From Sistotremastrum niveocremeum HHB9708 (lineage: Eukaryota > Basidiomycota > Agaricomycetes > Sistotremastrales > Sistotremastraceae): 64,000 nt of DNA. How positions within the stretch are numbered: position 1 is the stretch's first letter; every line of letters begins with the position of its first letter. Below, piece after piece: positions 23,045-33,251 of the stretch. The notes beneath the pieces were generated by a model. The model did not search any database. It had not been told where the DNA came from and saw only the letters and a list, made by a program, of their open reading frames with translations. The translations under genes and the position numbers were made by a program. Where the stretch lies: NCBI GenBank assembly GCA_001630475.1, contig KV419394.1, forward strand, positions 124,001-188,000. Direction: 5' to 3'.

Positions 23045-24251
23045 CTAATAACCCTGCTGAGCGAATGGTGATGGCATGTCCATCATACCTGGAAATCCCG
23101 AGAAAACAAGATTGTTGCGTTTCATCACGCGTTTGAAGAAGCGCTTCTCGGTATTGCTGAATATGACCTTTGGGAGTTTGATGATGTACTCATAGATCCT
23201 ATCGTTGTTCGAGGCCCGCTCTAATTTAAGAGGCTCAACATCGTACTCCTGGAAGAGCCTGGCATAGAACTGCCGAAGACGTTTGCTCTCCTCCGAGCCC
23301 TGGCAGTTGGAGAACCCGTATGAGATCGAGACGCACGGGATTGGCTCGACGTAGTAGTCCGACAATACGAGGGCTTTGAGCCCCCATACTGTAGCTACAT
23401 GATGAGCAGATTGTGAGAGTATGATTTTGAACTCTCTAGGAAGTTCCTTGCGGATCGATCGAAGTCCTTTGGCGTCCATGAGGGCGATGAGCGAACACGA
23501 GCGATACGCGTCATAAAACTCGTCAAAGGTGCATCTCTCAATGAGTTCATGATACAGCCTTCGAGGAAGAGGATCTTCTTCGTCCTTGGAGACGCAGTAA
23601 CCGAACCTCTGCCAGCTTTCTGCAAGATACACGTTCGGCCCTCCACAGCTGATGACCACCGACACAAACTCGAAGCAAGCTCTCTTATCGAGTGGCCATG
23701 ACTTTTGAGCTCGTACGATGTCCGCTACGGTGTCGAAAGGTGAGCCTCCGATGTGCTTCCAGACTAACAGTTGATACACGTCCTGTATCACAACAGCCGA
23801 GCCATCCAGAGATTCCATTTGACCGCGGCGATCGAAGACACTAGCATGTTCGCGGAGCCAAGACCAATTCCTTTGAGAAACTGTATTTCCTGCTCTCGCG
23901 TAGGCACTCAGCAGCCTAGGATAAAGCACGTTCTTGGTTGAGCGTGCGAGGGCTTATGGAAAAAAATTGGAAGGCGTCGGTGTAGATTGCGACGAGATAG
24001 TTGTAATCTTTGATCCCCTTGATCTTGGACATGCCATACATTTGGATTGTAGGAAGCTCCGGAACGCGATTTGCGAAGATGTCAGCGGCGAGATCATCAG
24101 CTGCCGTGACTTCGCGTCCGGGATCGTCGCAATAGACTATGTGGAGTCTCCAATCCGCTCGTTGGCACTTCTTACTGCAGTAGGCGGTCTTCAAGCATCC
24201 TGTGCAGGTTTTTCTCGTCGGGGTGGCACAGACCACACAGGTACGAGCCAT
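23045..24251 (-). pseudogene. MYND zinc-finger protein, paralog 4, frameshifted
   Basis: Two minus-strand frames together cover the family length. The first (24251 to about 23916) has the finger CVVCATPTRKTCTGC with TAYCSKKCQRADW and H-x3-C, and runs to SPRTLNQER. The second (to 23045) continues with LYPRLLSAYARAGN, SLIALMDAKGLRS, SYGFSNCQG and EKRFFKRVMKRNN. They meet near 23930 in different frames. By comparison with the other three, about three residues are missing at the junction, so a small deletion not divisible by three fits. No plausible intron bridges it. Either a recently broken gene or an assembly error; the rest of both frames is intact. Confidence 0.75.
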
Positions 24252-25225
24252 GGATTTCTTGGAAATTGGGTCAACAATCTGCGGACAGTGTTCGCAAGTC
24301 CTGTCAATATATATTTAGTGGACATCTCAAAGCTTGCGAAGTGCAACTACCTGAGATAAAAGTTTACGTATTTAAAGGAACAATGCAGAAATCGGGTCCG
24401 GAGAGAGAGCGCAGCTTAGTTCGCTGAGGAACCTGAAGTATATCACAGAGCGTGAAGCTCAAATATATGGTTAAAAACGTCGAGGAAGGAACATTTGGTC
24501 TATGCCTGGCCTTTCGGCGTCGTTCACGAAAAGGCAGAGAAAAAATTGCACGCGTGACATCACATTATAATGCGGGGCCTTGTCTCGAATCTCGATCACA
24601 ATCCAGTATGCAACGACAATACAAGAGCTGATACAAGTGTCACGGATTTCATAAAAGTTTGCCAGATGACCTTAGAGACCTGGATGAGAGCTGCTATAAC
24701 ACTTTCTCATAAACGGAGTCAGCGAAATTTTACCAAATAATTTGCTCGAATAATTTTAGGACAAGGGCGGAAGAAAAAGATGAGAAGAAGCGATGGCGCC
24801 TAGACTTACTCCTCTTCTTCTGAGCATTTAGACTTAAACTTCATTACATTTTTCCCAAGATAGGCGTCCAAGCAGACAGCAACGAAGGGACGAGAACGGC
24901 CGAAGTTCCCTGCCGATGGCGCCGGACTTCTATTTTAACCGGCGATGCCGGCATTGCCGAAGCTCTATGACCTGTCGAGTGCGTGAACCTTAGCTCTTCC
25001 CTGCAATGCACAAATATCTCTTCACTAAATTTAAGTCAGGCGCTTCAAACCCGCTCGTTCCAGGATTTCAACCAAACTTCGTCGTTTGACTGGGCGTCCA
25101 AGACTGAAAAGCTGTCCTTCCAAGCATTTCGATAAATTTTCTTACGTAGAAAGGGTGTCCAGAGCGCTGCATGGAAGGTGAGCTATCATTTCTTGCTAAC
25201 CGAACCACGTCGTTGACCACCACTC
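24252..25225. other. Divergent intergenic region between MYND paralog 4 and glutamate 5-kinase
   Basis: About one kilobase without a gene, holding promoters of both flanking genes. The MYND-side palindrome is at 24552-24564. No other motif stood out. Confidence 0.5.
24552..24564. promoter_or_regulatory. CRE-like palindrome upstream of MYND paralog 4
   Basis: GCGTGACATCACA, identical over 13 bases to the element upstream of paralog 3. It lies about 301 bases upstream of the paralog 4 start. Confidence 0.55.
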
Positions 25226-27040
25226 ATGACAGTCAGAACTCATGATAGCAAGCAGGGCCCGTTCACGATTGTTATCAAGCTAGGTGAGCAAGTCGTTTAT
25301 AGCTGCTGCTAAAGCCACATCTGAATGCCATCTCAGGGACCTCGTCGATTGTCCATGAGACAACACACCAACCGCTTCTGTCGCTACTCTCTTCTATCGT
25401 CGAAACTGTGATCAAGTTGAAGGAACATGGCCACAGAGTGGTTCTCGTTAGCTCAGGGGCGATTGGCGTTGGACTGAAGCGTATGGACCTTCCAAGCCGT
25501 CCCAAAACGTTGTCAGGAAAACAGGTATGTCGACTTAAACAAAGAATCATTGTCTTCATCTCTCACATTGGTGCTTTTCAGGCGTTGGCCGCAATTGGGC
25601 AGGGACGGTTGATCGCTCTTTGGGACAATTTATTTGGTCAACTAGGAACTCCCATCGCACAAATTTTGTTGACGAGAGGAGACCTGTCAGACGTTCGTTG
25701 TCGCGTCACCTTTATCTCCATGGGGTGCTTATTCTGTCTTTTAGCGGTCGAGATATCTGAACGCTGTAAATACCCTGTCAGAGCTGATAGCAATGGGGGT
25801 TGTCCCAATCATCAATGAGAACGACACAGTGTCCGTCAGTGTGAGTGTCACTTAATCTTCTGATCAAACGAGACGCTAAAACTTCATCTGATAGGAAATT
25901 AAATTTGGCGACAATGACACATTATCCGCTATAACAGCCGCTATGCTTCGTGCTGATTACTTGTTTCTCATGACTGATGTGGACGGGCTCTACACATCAA
26001 ATCCTCGAAAAGATCCAAAGGCCAAACGCATTGATGTCGTTGATTCCATTTCCGCCATTAGGTTACAAGGTGGGCAATTCCCTCCTAAATTATACGCCAT
26101 TCTCAATTTCCACAGTGAGCACTCAGACTCTGGGTTCAAATCTTGGAACCGGAGGAATGGAGACCAAGCTTATAGCAGCGGATATTGCTACTGGGGCCGG
26201 CGTCACAACTGTCGTCGCGTCTAGCAAAGATCCGTCAATTATCTTTGATATTATTCAATGGAACATCCACTCCGCGCGCCTTTCAATGTCTCAAACTTCT
26301 CCTCCACATTCTCCATCCCCATCTCCTCCTATTCCTCAAGAAAGACCGCCCCATACAAGCTTCACACCATCCACAACGCCGATGAGCGATCTTAAATCAT
26401 GGACATTCTACACTCTCACACCCGCGGGAACTGTGATCGTCGACCAGGGAGCTTATCGTGTTCTCTCGAAGAGAGAATCAGGTGGTCGATTACTACCAGC
26501 TGGCGTTCTGGGCGTTCGGGGAAATTTTGCATCAGGACAGGCCGTACGAATTGCTGTTCGCGTTCAACAATCGGATGAAGAACCTCGGTCGAGATCCCGA
26601 CCGCGATCTCCGATTGATTCGCCTTTGACTCAACCTACTACTCCGACGTTGTTGGCGTCAATGCTCAAGTCGACGACTTCAGCTGATGGAGGGCTAGGAT
26701 TGTCGAGGAGCTCTTCGGATGTGATACCTTCGACATCGTCGACAGCATCACTGCCTGTATCCGGAAGCATGACACCGGCGTCTGACGACGAGCATCACAA
26801 CACGGATGATCGCGGAGACGAGGATACCTGGCAATTGCTCGAAGTAGGCCGAGGGTTGGCTAACTACAACTCTGCTGCTATTCGGCAGGTCAAAGGCCTC
26901 AAAAGGTACATATTCTTCTCTTTTCATGATCATTTTGTCATACGCTAAGATGGCTTCGCAGCGCAATGATTGCACAAACGCTAGGGTATGCGGATTCCGA
27001 ATACGTTGCGGAGAATATTACGATCAGAGTACCCGCTTGA
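25226..27040 (+). CDS. PRO1: Glutamate 5-kinase (gamma-glutamyl kinase)
   Basis: Seven exons (25226-25283, 25337-25524, 25582-25692, 25745-25840, 25895-26069, 26116-26905, 26962-27040) close in phase to 498 residues. The enzyme phosphorylates glutamate in the first step of proline synthesis. The amino-acid-kinase domain shows [78 protein letters not shown] and [21 protein letters not shown]-terminal PUA domain follows ([27 protein letters not shown] and later [12 protein letters not shown]). Two Ser/Pro-rich insertions, between the kinase and PUA parts and inside the PUA part, make it longer than typical homologs and look disordered. Confidence 0.96.
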
Positions 27041-27142
27041 ACATTATCAGACAGGGTTTTCTCATGGAGCATTTTAGTTATCATTTAGTTCATCTCTTTC
27101 ATAGAATAATCTGGGCACATAGGCGACGTTACTTTTGGAATA

Positions 27143-28162
27143 TCATGCGTCGATAGGGGCCTTTGCTGCCTCATCCTCTCTTGCTAGAATAGCTTCAATC
27201 TTTCGACCAGCTGCTCTTCTGCTTTCCAAAGGCCTTCGATCGGGAGGGGCGCTATAGCCAAGACCTAAGTGGGCAGAGTCGTTGTCACGTTTGAGATCGG
27301 ATAACAGCTATAGAATGGCTTACGCAGGCTCTGATACTGCGAAGGAACTTCCGAGCTTCGTACGGGCAGAGTTACAAGATCAAGAGGCCATGAAGCCCCT
27401 ATCCATGCTTTTCGTGTGTCGTGGTCTCTGCAGGAAGAGAGTAAGGACTAAACGACGGCTTATGAGAGAAAATCCGACTTTCGCTATAGAGATCGTTGTG
27501 AGAAGCAAGTTCCGGAAAGATGTGGATAAATGCGCACCTCTTCACGAGTTAACGGATGGACTAAGATGCTATAAGAGTCAACGATGAGTGCTAAGGCGAT
27601 ATGGCTGCGGAGAGGCCGTACCTCAGCTCGCCTCTGTGCATGCAAAGGTAAGAAAAGACGGAGGCGAAGGATTCGGAAGGACACCAGATCTCATAGGAGC
27701 CTTGGTGGGGATGGTTAGAGGGATGGAAGCGCTAGAGATGAGTATGCGACGTACCAGCTGGATGGGGGCCAATTGGGTCCACGTTGACTCTCCAAAGCGG
27801 GACTGCGACGAATGCTCCATCTCTTCGAAGGCGAAGTACAGCGTCTCTGAGGGCCAGGGCGGCTTCATGCTCTTTCTTGTTGCGTTGATGGAAGTATATA
27901 TCTGAATACGTGAAACGTCATTAGTGCTTGTGCGTCCGAGTCGTGTATGTAGTTATAGGAGCTCACGAAAGTGCCATTCTCTGAATTCACGAGGATAGGA
28001 TACGAGGCATGATAAGTCTGGGAGTCACGAGAGAAGGAAGGAATATACTGACTTGATTTCCTCGTCAAGAACTTTCTTCAGGTCAGTTGGGGGAGCCGCT
28101 GCGATCTCTGCTTCTTGAATGTCCTCCTGCTCCTGTTCCTCTGTGTACTGAGTGATCTGCAT
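27143..28162 (-). CDS. DOPA 4,5-dioxygenase-like protein
   Basis: Eight minus-strand exons close in phase to 200 residues: 28053-28162, 27967-27980, 27755-27901, 27622-27700, 27538-27568, 27479-27483, 27376-27427, 27143-27307. The spliced product has EWHFHIYFHQRN, RDAVLRLRRDGAFVAVPLW, DPIGPHPAGSYEIW and LVHPLTREERKDHDTRKAW. These carry the conserved histidines of the small extradiol dioxygenase family that cleaves DOPA in betalain- and muscaflavin-type pigment synthesis; many fungal members have unknown substrates. Exon 2 has 14 bases and exon 6 only 5, each needed to keep phase and to restore EWHFH and EERKDH. The gene converges on glutamate 5-kinase with 102 bases between. Confidence 0.85.
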
Positions 28163-31100
28163 GGTTATAGCTTGTTAGGGTGGGAGTGAGGAGGCTGATG
28201 CGTGGAAGTACGAGCCTATTTGGTCCGATGGCGAATCGCACATGGTGTGAGCTGAAGTTGAGGCGCGCGGTCCTGCTCAACTTGCTACCACCTCCATCTG
28301 CTACCGCTGCATAGTAAAACAGCCTTGTCAATCACCTACAAACGAGATCTGTGCGCCGGCGACTGGTTTGCTGCATATGAGATTGCTCTGAGGGTCACCA
28401 TAAGAAAATCAACAAGATCCGACTGTATATTCTTGCTGGCCGGGTGTCCATAACAATTCTTTTCAGCGAATCCTGGTCTTCTGAACAGCCTTTATCGTTT
28501 CAGATAGTCACATTGTCGTCTGGTCTAAACGTGTGATTTTTCTCTTCCATTGCTTGGAGGGAATTGTTATTCTGCTCAAATTTCCGAGGAAGTCTTGAAT
28601 TTCGCGAGACACCTCTTGATATTATAATCGATTCTCGCTCTCTAAAATCACTGTCGACATTTCAATCAATGCTTGAATGCTCTTGAATATTTTCATGGAT
28701 GAACGAATGACTTACCATGCTGTGTACTCTATGTGCTCGGATGTCGCCTCCCTGGCGTCATTATAGTCACGGAATTCCTGGCATTATGCCTTCTGCAGAC
28801 CACAGAGAACAAGTGCCTCAAAAGAATCTGTATGTTGATCGGGGCGCTTTGGAAGGTATTCGAAGAATTTATGAGACGGGTCCTCCAGTGGTGCCAGATA
28901 CGCCCCGACCAAGTTGGCCTTTGTACCCCTCAAGAATACTCCAACATGTCGATCCTTCAAAGCGAGCAGTCTCCAGAACTGTGACATATATGTCGACCCG
29001 TCCGCTCCAGTCATTCCTATTCAACTTGTCCGTGGCAGAACACGTCCTTTCAGCAAGTCCAGTCGTCGACAGTATAAGGCAGCAGGCTATCTTTTTTTCC
29101 GTGTATCTTTTGGCTCTCGGACTTTCGTTCCATCGACTCAAAGCTTGGTCAAAAGTCTCCAGACGAATCATGACAGCGTGTTATCGAGATCCCGAGACTG
29201 CAGGATTATTTCTGCGTTGATGAATCTGAGTATTTCAACGCCAGGCAGGCCGCGCGTTTTGCCGGAACCTCTCATCTCCTCCCATCATCTCCTCCCCTCT
29301 CCTCTTCCTTCACTCGATCCACTCCAATCAAAAGACATCGAAGGCCCTCCAACCCCTCTGTTTTTTGCCATCTTCAAGCTTCGTCGGATTATGTTCATCG
29401 ATGAAAGGCGATGTGGGTTCTCGTACGTTTTTCTCCACTGTGCTGTGCATCGTCTTCCCGTCGTTGCTGACTTCGACACATACTCTGACAGACTACCATC
29501 GCTTGACAGCGTACACCCTCGTCAGGATGTGAAGACCACAAGAGGATGACGGGAGAGCTGCAAGTCTATGGAAAAACGTGTCGATGTCCTTCATCGTCAC
29601 CGTCGACATTATACAGGTTTGTTTGATCTAATCTCAGCCACCTCTCCCCTCATATCTGACGTCTTCTTCGCTGATGCCACCCAGTCACCCACGGCGGTCC
29701 TTGACTCCTTCTGTCCTCGACGCTGACCATGACTTTATTCTTACTGGCTTGGTTGTGCTCTGCTCCTACGTCTACGGACAGTGTGTCTTCGTCAATTGGT
29801 GATTCAGTTATCCCCCCTTCTTCTCTTGAATATCAAGCTTGAGCGTAATACAGCCCTCTGAACACCGTTCACAGAAGCAGAAGTAGACATGCTTTCCTGA
29901 AGGATTTTCGTTATATGATCATCATGTCATACGCGCAGATCGTCAGGCTGCTAGAGACACTTGAGGGCTCGTCGATACACTGTCTCCCATTTCGAACTCC
30001 CGCTCTGCGTCAGGGTTGATCCCTCTGCTCAGGGATCATGCTCAATCATGACTCCTCGAGATCATGTGGGATACGGTCATAGTTACGCCGAGATCACCCC
30101 GGGAACTCCGTCGGCTGAGAATTGGCCGACGTTTGCTTCGGTCCGGTCTTCCACCGGTCTTCTCCGGATAAGAGTTTGATGTCCGATGTCCGCTCCGAGA
30201 AAGTCGCCACTCACTGGTAACTCCCCTTGCTTCGAAGTCGCGTGCCTGCTAACCTTCATTTTACCCTAATCAGGATGGCATTTGATCCGACGCGTGTTAT
30301 CCCTGGCGCTCCTCGACACTTCCGTTCTCTCCGTGCTCCGGTCGGTGTGCATTCGTCGTCACCCATCCCACGGACCGGATCGAGTTGTTACGATGGTACG
30401 CACAATGGCCTACCTTATACTCGGCTCCAACTTACCCTCACTTCCGAATTATTTTCATCCTTCTCCTTCTGCGCCAATGGAATAGAATTTCGGTTCAGGA
30501 CATTCTGTGCCTTAAAGGGCTGAAAAAAGCTTCACTTTGGTTCCGCCATTCAGTCTGTAGTTTCCAGGTTTCGAAGGCAAGTCGTCATCGCTATTGCTTA
30601 AGTACTTTCAACTGACTCCTTGACTTAAATCTGGTAGAAGTTCTGCTCCGCCCTTCCGAATGGCAAGGCCCGTATTATCAGGACCCTTAATATCCGCATG
30701 GCCGAGAGCGATTTCCACTTCCCCTTCATAACACATGTTAGGTCCGAAAGCATCTCTGCATCGCTCCACAATGTCTTTGCTTACAATATTTCCATAGCTC
30801 CCCGACGGTCCGATACAGTTTCTGGTCGCCGCGTTTAATCTTTCTAACTCCCCGCATAGTCATTCATCCAGCTCCGCCGAGAGAGGTGCCGTTATTCGCT
30901 TGACTGTTACGGTATATATCATTTTGCCACATTCGTCCGTCTGCATAACGATGTCATAAGGTTCTTACGTTACCACTTTCCCTCCTTCACGGCTGAGCGT
31001 AAATCAGAAAGCATAGTTCGGCATACTCCTTGGCATACTCCATTAAGACGGATACTTCGAATTTTTTGGCTCAGTCATCGACCCGTGGCACTTGGCGAAT

Positions 31101-31429
31101 GCCCAAGTCAGCCGACGGACCGAAAACAGGCCGGATACTTCTGGCACAGCATCGAGGGACCCGAAGTGATTTTCGTGACGTATTGTCAACGCGCTAGTTT
31201 TGGGAGAGCGAAACGACGAATTAAGAAAATTACGAAGCAGAGTCTCGTTGAACGTGAGTTGCGCTAATATACAAATTTGAAAATGATAATAAAGATATCT
31301 CTATGACAGGAGTGTAGACATCGATGAGCACGGAGGCTCGATGCAACACTAGGGGCGGTCGAGTGGATGTAATGAGCTCCGGGCTGGGAAAGATCGTTCT
31401 ATCTGCACACCCAGGAATAATTCTCCGTT
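28163..31429. other. Gene-poor spacer
   Basis: Overlapping frames on both strands at about 28700-29550 (the longest 211 residues, plus strand) have no recognised family and contradict each other, so I do not call a gene. A minus-strand segment at 28784-29014 (VGAYLAPLEDPSHKFFEYL) looks somewhat protein-like. The stretch 29560-31429 shows nothing I can support. Confidence 0.4.
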
Positions 31430-32094
31430 CTATGCTTCGGTGAGCTCATTTTGAACGCGAAAGAGTTGAATAACACTCACGCAGATGCAAGTCAACGTAA
31501 CCTTCATCCTCACGCGCTGAAGGTGGCATAGATCCCGTCCGCGAATAAACTCCAGCACCTTTTCTTCGTCGGCTAATCCTTTGCGGTAGAGATAGCGAGC
31601 GAATTCTTCATGCAGCACTGTGGGCACCTGAAAACTGGAACGAAGACCGAGGTGCAGACGCTGTGGTCCTCGTGTGGCATAATGAAATAGATGCCGCGCG
31701 AGATCATCGCTCAATGGTCGGATGTCGAACCCTGCGTCGACATCAATGACTACGCACTAGTTGATATCAGCAAAACAGCTCTTCCTCGCGGCCACTCAGT
31801 ACTTACCTGCCACATATGGTTGCCTTCTGGGTTCATGCTGTTCATTGTGGAACGCCTGAACTGGAAGGTGACGGTATACGATGCGGAGGTCTGTGACAGG
31901 CGTGGTTTATTGGCGGCGGAGAAGGGTGTTGAAATGAGCAAGGCTGGACAAGGCGAGTTTTTGGTGTTGGTCGAGGGGGATTGGATGTTCGGCGAACGTT
32001 TATGTATGGAGGACTCGGCAATAACCGAAGCGTCAGGGATGGTGTTAGTATGCCACGATGCTGGATTGGTGGCTCTACGGCAAGCCGTGAGCAT
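31430..32094 (-). CDS. Predicted protein, possible MAM33/C1QBP-like
   Basis: Exons 31807-32094 and 31430-31756 join in phase through a 50-base intron (GTAAGT..CTAG) on the minus strand and give 204 residues from the ATG at 32094. The pattern YTVTFQF, then an acidic strand-like block, SDDLARHLFHYATRGP, LHEEFARYLYRKGL and KVLEFI recalls the order in mitochondrial acidic protein MAM33, whose helix ends in E-x-YLxxRGI-x4-FI. This is a weak match by eye. Past the FI segment another frame carries REDEGYVDL, which resembles the usual EQKEYVxWL ending, so the 3' end may be frameshifted or spliced in a way I missed. The N-terminus is also uncertain. Confidence 0.35.
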
Positions 32095-32372
32095 GCATCC
32101 AGGAGCGCATGATCAAATAATTCCTGTAATCTGGACCACACGAACCACGCTAGCAAGGTATGGATGAACGTGTCTCCTGTTATTTGTAGCTGAGACCGAG
32201 TATTCATAGGCTGTTGACTTGGTCGTTCGTCAAACGCGTTGCGGAAGGTAAGAGTTACCCATCAACCAGCCTCTCGAGTTCCGTTCGTTCTGAGCCAAGT
32301 TTGAAGAGTTACAGCGACATATTCGTGGAAGTCGAGGAGTAAAATGGATATCGTGAGTAATAGGTTTGTATA

Positions 32373-33251
32373 CTATTCGATTCCTAATCTATGAACAGCA
32401 GGATCTATATATTTCCATGTAATCAGCATATCCCTCCTTCCAGCCTCCTGTGCTGGATACCTCTGGATGTACATCGGGAAAGCGGGGAGTAAGCTTATAC
32501 CCCTGAGGTTTTCGTTACCGACTATCCTTACTTCATCGGCGGGCAAATTCCACTCTAGGTATCGATCGTACCGGCGAGCGATATCGTGGTGATATCTGAT
32601 GTACCGGAATCGGATCACTGTGAAGCCGGTAACGCGGATATTATCCTAGACGATATGCGCTCGACTAAGTTCTCGATCGATCCAACAAAAATCAAGTCTC
32701 GTACCACTTCTCTCGTTATCGCAACCTCGTGCTCTACAAACAGATCCTCGTCACAGCCTCGGATGTCATACCCGCTAACGAACTGGCGGAGTCCGTTGGC
32801 GTTGTTTTGTGGGAACACGAAGTTTCCACAATTGACCTCAACAAACTCCACCATCGCGTTAGCGTAGGTGGAGTCCTTGACTGTGACGGGGTCTGAAGGA
32901 GTGCCGGGGAGTAGGACCTGTTCCCAAGTCGGATGGTGGACCGATAACCATAGGTCCTTTCGGACCTGTGCCTTAAAGGTCTTAAGGGTTATCAGCCAAC
33001 AATCCACTTGCGACGAACAGATGACTTACCTCTTGTATACGCAGAAAAGGAACTCCTAATTCCCTATCCCCGAGCCTTTCGAGATTGGTAGTCTCTTCTA
33101 GTGCGAAGACTGCCATTCGGACGGGTCGAGGAGGGGAGGAGTTAGACTTGTGGGATAGTAGAAGCGATGGATTGTAGATGAGAGGTGTGGGAGAAGGGGA
33201 TGATAGACAGAGGTATAGCAATGAACGAATGAGAAGGCACACGAGGACCAT
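32373..33251 (-). CDS. Predicted secreted or membrane-anchored protein, unknown family
   Basis: Three minus-strand exons (33030-33251, 32705-32980, 32373-32645) close in phase to 256 residues through introns of 49 and 59 bases. Reading the second exon straight through gives an early stop, whereas the GTACGA..CTAG intron restores a long frame. The N-terminus MVLVCLLIRSLLYLCLS is a signal peptide or anchor. The body contains VHHPTWEQVLLPGTPSDP, VEFVEVNCGNFVFPQNN, FVSGYDIRGCDEDLFVE and VTGFTVIRFRYIRYHHDIA, and ends with a YPAQEAGRRDML region. I do not recognise a domain. Single cysteines at spaced positions could pair if the protein is secreted. Confidence 0.6.

Noticed and set aside
28717-29549. 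Long overlapping plus- and minus-strand frames that might be a gene
   Set aside because: At least three frames are open at once, none shows a family motif or splice structure, and composition is uneven with Pro/Ser-rich stretches; chance openness in GC-balanced DNA explains it.
31691-32167. 158-residue plus-strand frame
   Set aside because: The opposite strand has a GTAAGT intron with matching phases and a more family-like product, so this is probably its shadow, though the choice is not certain.
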